From Pristionchus mayeri (Eukaryota > Nematoda > Chromadorea > Rhabditida > Neodiplogasteridae): a DNA stretch of 64,000 nt. The DNA is taken from assembly GCA_036245805.1 (NCBI GenBank), contig BTRK01000004.1:33279541-33343540 (forward strand), read 5' to 3'. The notes under the pieces were generated by a model. The model was not told where the DNA came from. It saw only the letters and a list, made by a program, of their open reading frames with translations, and did no database searches. Positions 26,246-37,926 of this stretch are shown piece by piece; position 1 is the stretch's first letter; each line of letters opens with the position of its first letter. Position numbers and translations under genes: made by a program.

Positions 26246-29200
26246 GAGCAGCGGATTTCTGAGCTCACTCCGGACTTGGACATTTGAGCAGCCGATTTTT
26301 GAGGCAACCCCAGACATGGAAATTTGAGCAGCCGATTTTTGAGGCAACCCCAGACATGGACATTTGAGCAGCGGATTTCTGAGCTCACTCCCGACTTGGA
26401 CATTTGATCAGCCGATTGTTGATGCAACCCCAGACATGGACATTTGAGCAGCCGATTTCTGAGCTCACTCCGGACTTGGACATTTGAGCAGCCAATTTTT
26501 GAGGCAACCCCAGACATGGACATTTGAGCAGCCGATTTCTGAGCTCACTCCCGACTTGGACATTTGAGCAGCGGATTTCTGAGCTCACTCCCGACTTGGA
26601 CATTTGATCAGCCGATTGTTGATGCAACCCCAGACATGGACATTTGAGCAGCCGATTTCTGAGCTCACTCCGGACTTGGACATTTGAGCAGCCGATTTCT
26701 GAGCTCACTCCCGACTTGGACATTTGAGCAGCGGATTTCTGAGCTCACTCCCGACTTGGACATTTGAGCAGCCGATTTCTGAGCTCACTCCGGACTTGGA
26801 CATTTGAGCAGCTTATTTTTGAGGCAACCCCAGACTTGGACATTTGAGCAGCCGATTTTTGAGGCAACCCCAGACTTTGAAATTTGAGCAGCCGATTTTT
26901 GAGGCAACCCCAGACATGGACATTTGAGCAGCCGATTTCTGAGCTCACTCCCGACTTGGACATTTGAGCAGCGGATTTCTGAGCTCACTCCCGACTTGGA
27001 CATTTGAGCAGCCGATTTCTGAGCTCACTCCGGACTTGGACATTTGAGCAGCTTATTTTTGAGGCAACCCCAGACTTGGACATTTGAGCAGCCGATTTTT
27101 GAGGCAACCCCAGACTTTGAAATTTGAGCAGCCGATTTTTGAGGCAACCCCAGACATGGACATTTGAGCAGCCGATTTCTGAGCTCACTCCCGACTTGGA
27201 CATTTGAGCAGCCGATTTCTGAGCTCACTCCCGACTTGGACATTTGAGCAGCCGATTTCTGAGCTCACCCCCGCCTTGGACATTTGAGCAGCCGATTTCT
27301 GAGCTCACTCCGGACTTGGACATTTGAGCAGCCGATTTTTGAGCTCACCTCCGCCTTGGACACTTGAGCAGCGGATTTCAGAGCTCACTCCCGACTTGGA
27401 CATTTGAGCAGCGGATTTCTGAGCTCACTCCGGACTTGGACATTTGAGCAGCCGATTTCTGAGCTCACTCCCGACTTGGACATTTGAGCAGCTTATTTTT
27501 GAGGCAACCCCAGACTTGGACATTTGAGCAGCCGATTTCTGAGCTCACTCCCGACTTGGACATTTGAGCAGCCGATTTCTGAGCTCACCCCCGCCTTGGA
27601 CATTTGAGCAGCCGATTTCTGAGCTCACTCCGGACTTGGACATTTGATCAGCCGATTTTTGAGCTCACCTCCGCCTTGGACACTTGAGCAGCGGATTTCA
27701 GAGCTCACTCCCGACTTGGACATTTGAGCAGCGGATTTCTGAGCTCACTCCGGACTTGGACATTTGAGCAGCCGATTTCTGAGCTCACTCCCGACTTGGA
27801 CATTTGAGCAGCCGATTTTTGAGGCAACCCCAGACATGGAAATTTGAGCAGCCGATTTTTGAGGCAACCCCAGACATGGACATTTGAGCAGCGGATTTCT
27901 GAGCTCACTCCCGACTTGGACATTTGATCAGCCGATTGTTGATGCAACCCCAGACATGGACATTTGAGCAGCCGATTTCTGAGCTCACTCCGGACTTGGA
28001 CATTTGAGCAGCCGATTTCTGAGCTCACTCCCGACTTGGACATTTGAGCAGCCGATTTCTGAGCTCACTCCGGACTTGGACATTTGATCAGCCGATTTTT
28101 GAGCTCACCTCCGCCTTGGACACTTGAGCAGCGGATTTCAGAGCTCACTCCCGACTTGGACATTTGAGCAGCCGATTTCTGAGCTCACTCCCGACTTGGA
28201 CATTTGAGCAGCCGATTGTTGATGCTTCCCCAGACATGGACATTTGAGCAGCCGATTTTTGAGGCAACCCCAGACATGGACATTTGAGCAGCGGATTTCT
28301 GAGCTCACTCCCGACTTGGACATTTGATCAGCCGATTGTTGATGCAACCCCAGACATGGACATTTGAGCAGCCGATTTCTGAGCTCACTCCGGACTTGGA
28401 CATTTGAGCAGCCAATTTTTGAGGCAACCCCAGACATGGACATTTGAGCAGCCGATTTCTGAGCTCACTCCCGACTTGGACATTTGAGCTGCGGATTTCT
28501 GAGCTCACTCCCGACTTGGACATTTGAGCAGCCGATTTCTGAGCTCACTCCGGACTTGGACATTTGAGCAGCTTATTTTTGAGGCAACCCCAGACTTGGA
28601 CATTTGAGCAGCCGATTTTTGAGGCAACCCCAGACTTTGAAATTTGAGCAGCCGATTTTTGAGGCAACCCCAGACATGGACATTTGAGCAGCCGATTTCT
28701 GAGCTCACTCCCGACTTGGACATTTGAGCAGCGGATTTCTGAGCTCACTCCCGACTTGGACATTTGAGCAGCCGATTTCTGAGCTCACTCCGGACTTGGA
28801 CATTTGAGCTGCTTATTTTTGAGGCAACCCCAGACATGGAAATTTGAGCAGCCGATTTTTGAGGCAACCCCAGACATGGACATTTGAGCAGCGGATTTCT
28901 GAGCTCACTCCCGACTTGGACATTTGATCAGCCGATTGTTGATGCAACCCCAGACATGGACATTTGAGCAGCCGATTTCTGAGCTCACTCCGGACTTGGA
29001 CATTTTAGCAGCCGATTTCTGAGCTCACTCCCGACTTGGACATTTGAGCAGCCGATTTCTGAGCTCACCCCCGCCTTGGACATTTGAGCAGCCGATTTCT
29101 GAGCTCACTCCGGACTTGGACATTTGAGCAGCCGATTTTTGAGCTCACCTCCGCCTTGGACACTTGAGCAGCGGATTTCAGAGCTCACTCCCGACTTGGA

Positions 29201-29405
29201 CATTTGAGCAGCGGATTTCTGAGCTCACTCCGGACTTGGACATTTGAGCAGCCGATTTCTGAGCTCACTCCCGACTTGGACATTTGAGCAGCCGATTGTT
29301 GATGCTTCCCCAGACATGGACATTTGAGCAGCCGATTTCTGAGCTCACTCCCGACTTGGACATTTGAGCAGCCGATTTCTGGGCTCACCCCCGCCTTGGA
29401 CACTT

Positions 29406-29444
29406 GAGCAGCCGCTTCTGAGTTCACCCCCGCGTTGGACACTT
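29406..29444 (+). repeat. 39-bp variant unit 16 (ACACTT form)
   Basis: Rightmost short unit, near the right edge of block III. The unit upstream has GGGCTC in place of GAGCTC. After it, unit starts fall at 5 modulo 40 until the first 41-bp unit. Confidence 0.95.
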
Positions 29445-29640
29445 GAGCAGCGGATTTCTGAGCTCACTCCGGACTTGGACATTTGAGCAGCCGATTTTTG
29501 AGGCAACCCCAGACATGGAAATTTGAGCAGCCGATTTTTGAGGCAACCCCAGACATGGACATTTGAGCAGCGGATTTCTGAGCTCACTCCGGACTTGGAC
29601 ATTTGAGCAGCCGATTTCTGAGCTCACTCCCGACTTGGAC

Positions 29641-32600
29641 ACTTGAGCAGCGGATTTCTGAGCTCACTCCGGACTTGGACATTTGAGCAGCCGATTTTTG
29701 AGCTCACTCCCGACTTGGACATTTGAGCAGCCGATTTCTGAGCTCACTCCGGACTTGGACATTTGAGCAGCCGATTTTTGAGGCAACCCCAGACATGGAC
29801 ATTTGAGCAGCCGATTTCTGCGCTCACCCCCGCCTTGGACATTTGAGCAGCCGATTTTTGAGGCAACCCCAGACATGGACATTTGAGCAGCCGATTTCTG
29901 AGCTCACCCCCGCCTTGGACATTTGAGCAGCCGATTTCTGAGCTCACTCCCGACTTGGACACTTGAGCAGCGAATTTCTGAGCTCACCCCCGCCTTGGAC
30001 ACTTGAGCAGCGGATTTCTGAGCTCACTCCCGACTTGGACATTTGAGCAGCGGATTTCTGAGCTCACTCCGGACTTGGACATTTGAGCAGCCGATTTTTG
30101 AGGCAACCCCAGACATGGACATTTGAGCAGCCGATTTCTGAGCTCACCCCCGCCTTGGACATTTGAGCAGCCGATTTCTGAGCTCACTCCGGACTTGGAC
30201 ATTTGAGCAGCCGATTTCTGAGCTCACCCCCGCCTTGGACATTTGAGCAGCCGATTTCTGAGCTCACCCCCGCCTTGGACATTTGAGCAGCCGATTTCTG
30301 AGCTCACTCCGGACTTGGACATTTGAGCAGCCGATTTTTGAGCTCACTCCCGACTTGGACATTTGAGCAGCCGATTTTTGAGCTCACTCACGACTTGGAC
30401 ATTTGAGCAGCCGATTTCTGAGCTCACCCCCGCCTTGGACATTTGAGCAGCCGATTTTTGAGCTCACTCCCGACTTGGACATTTGAGCAGCCGATTTCTG
30501 AGCTCACCCCCGCCTTGGACATTTGAGCAGCCGATTTCTGAGCTCACCCCCGCCTTGGACATTTGAGCAGCCGATTTCTGAGCTCACTCCGGACTTGGAC
30601 ATTTGAGCAGCCGATTTTTGAGCTCACTCCCGACTTGGACATTTGAGCAGCCGATTTTTGAGCTCACTCACGACTTGGACATTTGAGCAGCCGATTTCTG
30701 AGCTCACTCCGGACTTGGACATTTGAGCAGCGGATTTCTGAGCTCACTCCGGACTTGGACATTTGAGCAGCCGATTTCTGAGCTCACTCCCGACTTGGAC
30801 ACTTGAGCAGCGGATTTCTGAGCTCACTCCGGACTTGGACATTTGAGCAGCCGATTTTTGAGCTCACTCCCGACTTGGACATTTGAGCAGCCGATTTCTG
30901 AGCTCACTCCGGACTTGGACATTTGAGCAGCCGATTTTTGAGGCAACCCCAGACATGGACATTTGAGCAGCCGATTTCTGCGCTCACCCCCGCCTTGGAC
31001 ATTTGAGCAGCCGATTTCTGAGCTCACTCCGGACTTGGACATTTGAGCAGCCGATTTCTGAGCTCACCCCCGCCTTGGACATTTGAGCAGCCGATTTCTG
31101 AGCTCACCCCCGCCTTGGACATTTGAGCAGCCGATTTCTGAGCTCACTCCGGACTTGGACATTTGAGCAGCCGATTTTTGAGCTCACTCCCGACTTGGAC
31201 ATTTGAGCAGCCGATTTTTGAGCTCACTCACGACTTGGACATTTGAGCAGCCGATTTCTGAGCTCACCCCCGCCTTGGACATTTGAGCAGCCGATTTTTG
31301 AGCTCACTCCCGACTTGGACATTTGAGCAGCCGATTTCTGAGCTCACCCCCGCCTTGGACATTTGAGCAGCCGATTTCTGAGCTCACCCCCGCCTTGGAC
31401 ATTTGAGCAGCCGATTTCTGAGCTCACTCCGGACTTGGACATTTGAGCAGCCGATTTTTGAGCTCACTCCCGACTTGGACATTTGAGCAGCCGATTTTTG
31501 AGCTCACTCACGACTTGGACATTTGAGCAGCCGATTTCTGAGCTCACTCCGGACTTGGACATTTGAGCAGCGGATTTCTGAGCTCACTCCGGACTTGGAC
31601 ATTTGAGCAGCCGATTTCTGAGCTCACTCCCGACTTGGACACTTGAGCAGCGGATTTCTGAGCTCACTCCGGACTTGGACATTTGAGCAGCCGATTTTTG
31701 AGCTCACTCCCGACTTGGACATTTGAGCAGCCGATTTCTGAGCTCACTCCGGACTTGGACATTTGAGCAGCCGATTTTTGAGGCAACCCCAGACATGGAC
31801 ATTTGAGCAGCCGATTTCTGCGCTCACCCCCGCCTTGGACATTTGAGCAGCCGATTTCTGAGCTCACTCCGGACTTGGACATTTGAGCAGCCGATTTCTG
31901 AGCTCACCCCCGCCTTGGACATTTGAGCAGCCGATTTCTGAGCTCACCCCCGCCTTGGACATTTGAGCAGCCGATTTCTGAGCTCACTCCGGACTTGGAC
32001 ATTTGAGCAGCCGATTTTTGAGCTCACTCCCGACTTGGACATTTGAGCAGCCGATTTTTGAGCTCACTCACGACTTGGACATTTGAGCAGCCGATTTCTG
32101 AGCTCACCCCCGCCTTGGACATTTGAGCAGCCGATTTTTGAGCTCACTCCCGACTTGGACATTTGAGCAGCCGATTTCTGAGCTCACCCCCGCCTTGGAC
32201 ATTTGAGCAGCCGATTTCTGAGCTCACCCCCGCCTTGGACATTTGAGCAGCCGATTTCTGAGCTCACTCCGGACTTGGACATTTGAGCAGCCGATTTTTG
32301 AGCTCACTCCCGACTTGGACATTTGAGCAGCCGATTTTTGAGCTCACTCACGACTTGGACATTTGAGCAGCCGATTTCTGAGCTCACTCCGGACTTGGAC
32401 ATTTGAGCAGCGGATTTCTGAGCTCACTCCGGACTTGGACATTTGAGCAGCCGATTTCTGAGCTCACTCCCGACTTGGACACTTGAGCAGCGGATTTCTG
32501 AGCTCACTCCGGACTTGGACATTTGAGCAGCCGATTTTTGAGCTCACTCCCGACTTGGACATTTGAGCAGCCGATTTCTGAGCTCACTCCGGACTTGGAC

Positions 32601-35600
32601 ATTTGAGCAGCCGATTTTTGAGGCAACCCCAGACATGGACATTTGAGCAGCCGATTTCTGCGCTCACCCCCGCCTTGGACATTTGAGCAGCCGATTTCTG
32701 AGCTCACTCCGGACTTGGACATTTGAGAAGCCGATTTTTGAGGCAACCCCAGACATGGACATTTGAGCAGCCGATTTCTGAGCTCACCCCCGCCTTGGAC
32801 ATTTGAGCAGCCGATTTCTGAGCTCACCCCCGCCTTGGACACTTGAGCAGCGAATTTCTGAGCTCACCCCCGCCTTGGACACTTGAGCAGCGGATTTCTG
32901 AGCTCACTCCCGACTTGGACATTTGAGCAGCGGATTTCTGAGCTCACTCCGGACTTGGACAATTGAGCAGCCAATTTTTGAGGCAACCCCAGACATGGAC
33001 ATTTGAGCAGCCGATTTCTGAGCTCACCCCCGCCTTGGACATTTGAGCAGCCGATTTCTGAGCTCACCCCCGCCTTGGACACTTGAGCAGCGAATTTCTG
33101 AGCTCACCCCCGCCTTGGACACTTGAGCAGCGGATTTCTGAGCTCACTCCCGACTTGGACATTTGAGCAGCGGATTTCTGAGCTCACCCCCGCCTTGGAC
33201 ATTTGAGCAGCCGATTTCTGAGCTCACTCCGGACTTGGACATTTGAGCAGCCGATTTTTGAGCTCACTCCCGACTTGGACATTTGAGCAGCCGATTTCTG
33301 AGCTCACCCCCGCCTTGGACATTTGAGCAGCCGATTTCTGAGCTCACCCCCGCCTTGGACATTTGAGCAGCCGATTTCTGAGCTCACTCCGGACTTGGAC
33401 ATTTGAGCAGCCGATTTTTGAGCTCACTCCCGACTTGGACATTTGAGCAGCCGATTTTTGAGCTCACTCACGACTTGGACATTTGAGCAGCCGATTTCTG
33501 AGCTCACTCCGGACTTGGACATTTGAGCAGCGGATTTCTGAGCTCACTCCGGACTTGGACATTTGAGCAGCCGATTTCTGAGCTCACTCCCGACTTGGAC
33601 ACTTGAGCAGCGGATTTCTGAGCTCACTCCGGACTTGGACATTTGAGCAGCCGATTTTTGAGCTCACTCCCGACTTGGACATTTGAGCAGCCGATTTCTG
33701 AGCTCACTCCGGACTTGGACATTTGAGCAGCCGATTTCTGAGCTCACTCCGGACTTGGACATTTGAGCAGCCGATTTTTGAGCTCACTCCCGACTTGGAC
33801 ATTTGAGCAGCCGATTTCTGAGCTCACTCCGGACTTGGACATTTGAGCAGCCGATTTTTGAGCTCACTCCCGACTTGGACATTTGAGCAGCCGATTTCTG
33901 AGCTCACCCCCGCCTTGGACATTTGAGCAGCCGATTTCTGAGCTCACTCCGGACTTGGACATTTGAGCAGCCGATTTTTGAGCTCACTCCCGACTTGGAC
34001 ATTTGAGCAGCCGATTTCTGAGCTCACCCCCGCCTTGGACATTTGAGCAGCCGATTTCTGAGCTCACCCCCGCCTTGGACATTTGAGCAGCCGATTTCTG
34101 AGCTCACTCCGGACTTTGACATTTGAGCAGCCGATTTTTGAGCTCACTCCCGACTTGGACATTTGAGCAGCCGATTTCTGAGCTCACTCCGGACTTGGAC
34201 ATTTGAGCAGCCGATTTCTGAGCTCACTCCCGACTTGGACACTTGAGCAGCGGATTTCTGAGCTCACTCCGGACTTGGACATTTGAGCAGCCGATTTTTG
34301 AGCTCACTCCCGACTTGGACATTTGAGCAGCCGATTTCTGAGCTCACTCCGGACTTGGACATTTGAGCAGCCGATTTCTGAGCTCACTCCGGACTTGGAC
34401 ATTTGAGCAGCCGATTTTTGAGCTCACTCCCGACTTGGACATTTGAGCAGCCGATTTCTGAGCTCACTCCGGACTTGGACATTTGAGCAGCCGATTTTTG
34501 AGCTCACTCCCGACTTGGACATTTGAGCAGCCGATTTCTGAGCTCACCCCCGCCTTGGACATTTGAGCAGCCGATTTCTGAGCTCACTCCGGACTTGGAC
34601 ATTTGAGCAGCCGATTTTTGAGCTCACTCCCGACTTGGACATTTGAGCAGCCGATTTTTGAGCTCACTCCCGACTTGGACATTTGAGCAGCCGATTTCTG
34701 AGCTCACCCCCGCCTTGGACATTTGAGCAGCCGATTTCTGAGCTCACTCCGGACTTGGACATTTGAGCAGCCGATTTTTGAGCTCACTCCCGACTTGGAC
34801 ATTTGAGCAGCCGATTTTTGAGCTCACTCACGACTTGGACATTTGAGCAGCCGATTTCTGAGCTCACTCCGGACTTGGACATTTGAGCAGCGGATTTCTG
34901 AGCTCACTCCGGACTTGGACATTTGAGCAGCCGATTTCTGAGCTCACTCCCGACTTGGACACTTGAGCAGCGGATTTCTGAGCTCACTCCGGACTTGGAC
35001 ATTTGAGCAGCCGATTTTTGAGCTCACTCCCGACTTGGACATTTGAGCAGCCGATTTCTGAGCTCACTCCGGACTTGGACATTTGAGCAGCCGATTTTTG
35101 AGGCAACCCCAGACATGGACATTTGAGCAGCCGATTTCTGCGCTCACCCCCGCCTTGGACATTTGAGCAGCCGATTTCTGAGCTCACTCCGGACTTGGAC
35201 ATTTGAGCAGCCGATTTTTGAGCTCACTCCCGACTTGGACATTTGAGCAGCCGATTTCTGAGCTCACCCCCGCCTTGGACATTTGAGCAGCCGATTTCTG
35301 AGCTCACCCCCGCCTTGGACATTTGAGCAGCCGATTTCTGAGCTCACTCCGGACTTGGACATTTGAGCAGCGGATTTCTGAGCTCACTCCGGACTTGGAC
35401 ATTTGAGCAGCCGATTTCTGAGCTCACTCCCGACTTGGACACTTGAGCAGCGGATTTCTGAGCTCACTCCGGACTTGGACATTTGAGCAGCCGATTTTTG
35501 AGCTCACTCCCGACTTGGACATTTGAGCAGCCGATTTCTGAGCTCACTCCGGACTTGGACATTTGAGCAGCCGATTTCTGAGCTCACTCCGGACTTGGAC

Positions 35601-36714
35601 ATTTGAGCAGCCGATTTTTGAGCTCACTCCCGACTTGGACATTTGAGCAGCCGATTTCTGAGCTCACTCCGGACTTGGACATTTGAGCAGCCGATTTTTG
35701 AGCTCACTCCCGACTTGGACATTTGAGCAGCCGATTTCTGAGCTCACCCCCGCCTTGGACATTTGAGCAGCCGATTTCTGAGCTCACTCCGGACTTGGAC
35801 ATTTGAGCAGCCGATTTTTGAGCTCACTCCCGACTTGGACATTTGAGCAGCCGATTTCTGAGCTCACCCCCGCCTTGGACATTTGAGCAGCCGATTTCTG
35901 AGCTCACCCCCGCCTTGGACATTTGAGCAGCCGATTTCTGAGCTCACTCCGGACTTGGACATTTGAGCAGCCGATTTTTGAGCTCACTCCCGACTTGGAC
36001 ATTTGAGCAGCCGATTTTTGAGCTCACTCACGACTTGGACATTTGAGCAGCCGATTTCTGAGCTCACTCCGGACTTGGACATTTGAGCAGCGGATTTCTG
36101 AGCTCACTCCGGACTTGGACATTTGAGCAGCCGATTTTTGAGCTCACTCCCGACTTGGACATTTGAGCAGCCGATTTCTGAGCTCACTCCGGACTTGGAC
36201 ATTTGAGCAGCCGATTTTTGAGGCAACCCCAGACATGGACATTTGAGCAGCCGATTTCTGCGCTCACCCCCGCCTTGGACATTTGAGCAGCCGATTTCTG
36301 AGCTCACTCCGGACTTGGACAATTGAGCAGCTTATTTTTGAGGCAACCCCAGACTTTGAAATTTGAGCAGCCGATTTTTGAGGCAACCCCAGACATGGAC
36401 ATTTGAGCAGCCGATTTTTGAGGCAACCCCAGACATGGACATTTGAGCAGCCGATTTCTGAGCTCACCCCCGCCTTGGACATTTGAGCAGCCGATTTCTG
36501 AGCTCACTCCCGACTTGGACACTTGAGCAGCGGATTTCTGAGCTCACTCCGGACTTGGACATTTGAGCAGCCGATTTTTGAGCTCACTCCCGACTTGGAC
36601 ATTTGAGCAGCCGATTTCTGAGCTCACTCCGGACTTGGACATTTGAGCAGCCGATTTTTGAGCTCACTCCCGACTTGGACATTTGAGCAGCCGATTTCTG
36701 AGCTCACTCCGGAC
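29641..36714 (+). repeat. Satellite block IV: variant-poor, CACTCACGAC units
   Basis: This block lacks TTGTTGATGC, TGATCA and short units and has few B units. It is marked by CACTCACGAC, by TTTCTGCGCTCACCC units and by frequent TTTTTGAGCTCAC hybrid units (B-like T at position 14 with an A-type right half). A segment of about 400 bp recurs at 33601, 34241 and 35441 (shifts 640 and 1200 bp). Few long minus-strand frames occur because B units are scarce. Confidence 0.83.
30050..32720 (+). repeat. 840-bp (21-unit) higher-order repeat, three copies
   Basis: Base-by-base comparison of 30181-31020, 31021-31860 and 31861-32700 shows the same unit order throughout, including the paired CACTCACGAC units and the TTTCTGCGCTCACC unit. 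The only difference I saw is at the left edge, where the first copy has CTGAGCTCACC at about 30140 and the later ones CTGCGCTCACC. The third copy ends at a GAGAAGCCGA unit near 32727. Confidence 0.93.
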
Positions 36715-36764
36715 TTGGACATTTGAGCAGCCGATTTTTGAGGCAACCCCAGACATGGACATTT

Positions 36765-36805
36765 GAGCAGCCGATTTCTGCGCTCACCCCCCGCCTTGGA
36801 CATTT
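36765..36805 (+). repeat. 41-bp variant unit (extra C), first
   Basis: A CTGCGCTCACC-type unit carries one extra C in its C run (CACCCCCCGCC instead of CACCCCCGCC), giving 41 bp and moving unit phase from 5 to 6 modulo 40. Confidence 0.93.
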
Positions 36806-37885
36806 GAGCAGCCGATTTCTGAGCTCACTCCGGACTTGGACATTTGAGCAGCCGATTTTTGAGGCAACCCCAGACATGGACATTTGAGCAGCCGATTTCT
36901 GAGCTCACCCCCGCCTTGGACATTTGAGCAGCCGATTTCTGAGCTCACTCCCGACTTGGACACTTGAGCAGCGAATTTCTGAGCTCACCCCCGCCTTGGA
37001 CACTTGAGCAGCGGATTTCTGAGCTCACTCCCGACTTGGACATTTGAGCAGCGGATTTCTGAGCTCACTCCGGACTTGGACATTTGAGCAGCCGATTTTT
37101 GAGGCAACCCCAGACATGGACATTTGAGCAGCCGATTTCTGAGCTCACCCCCGCCTTGGACATTTGAGCAGCCGATTTCTGAGCTCACTCCGGACTTGGA
37201 CATTTGAGCAGCCGATTTTTGAGGCAACCCCAGACATGGACATTTGAGCAGCCGATTTCTGAGCTCACCCCCGCCTTGGACATTTGAGCAGCCGATTTCT
37301 GAGCTCACTCCCGACTTGGACACTTGAGCAGCGGATTTCTGAGCTCACTCCGGACTTGGACATTTGAGCAGCCGATTTTTGAGGCAACCCCAGACATGGA
37401 CATTTGAGCAGCCGATTTCTGAGCTCACCCCCGCCTTGGACACTTGAGCAGCGGATTTCTGAGCTCACTCCCGACTTGGACATTTGAGCAGCGGATTTCT
37501 GAGCTCACTCCGGACTTGGACATTTGAGCAGCTTATTTTTGAGGCAACCCCAGACTTGGACATTTGAGCAGCCGATTTTTGAGGCAACCCCAGACTTTGA
37601 AATTTGAGCAGCCGATTTTTGAGGCAACCCCAGACATGGACATTTGAGCAGCCGATTTCTGAGCTCACTCCCGACTTGGACATTTGAGCAGCGGATTTCT
37701 GAGCTCACTCACGACTTGGACATTTGAGCAGCCGATTTCTGAGCTCACTCACGACTTGGACATTTGAGCAGCCGATTTCTGAGCTCACTCCGGACTTGGA
37801 CATTTGAGCAGCGGATTTCTGAGCTCACTCCGGACTTTGAAATTTGAGCAGCCGATTTTTGAGGCAACCCCAGACATGGACATTT

Positions 37886-37926
37886 GAGCAGCCGATTTCT
37901 GCGCTCACCCCCCGCCTTGGACATTT
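37886..37926 (+). repeat. 41-bp variant unit (extra C), second
   Basis: Same extra-C unit 1121 bp downstream of the first, moving unit phase to 7 modulo 40, where it stays to the end of the window. Confidence 0.93.

Larger units (their letters stand above)
25143..26770 (+). repeat. 799-bp (20-unit) duplication nested in 4317-bp copy 2
   Basis: Positions 25143-25971 match 25942-26770 at a shift of 799 bp (19 units of 40 bp plus one of 39 bp). The short unit at 25408 pairs with 26207. The first 4317-bp copy has this segment only once (from about 20826), so the 799-bp event came after, or affected only, the second copy. Confidence 0.92.
6901..29640 (+). repeat. Satellite block III: TTGTTGATGC units and 39-bp units
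   Basis: Three variants mark this block: units with TTGTTGATGC at unit positions 11-20 (first at 7021, last near 29286), units beginning GATCAGCC (creating TGATCA), and all sixteen 39-bp units. The TTGTTGATGC unit comes in two forms, followed by AACCCCAGAC or by TTCCCCAGAC. Many overlapping higher-order duplications (519, 799, 800, 839, 960, 1399, 1599, 1678 and 4317 bp) lie inside. No gene is present. Borders are approximate to about a hundred bases. Confidence 0.88.
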
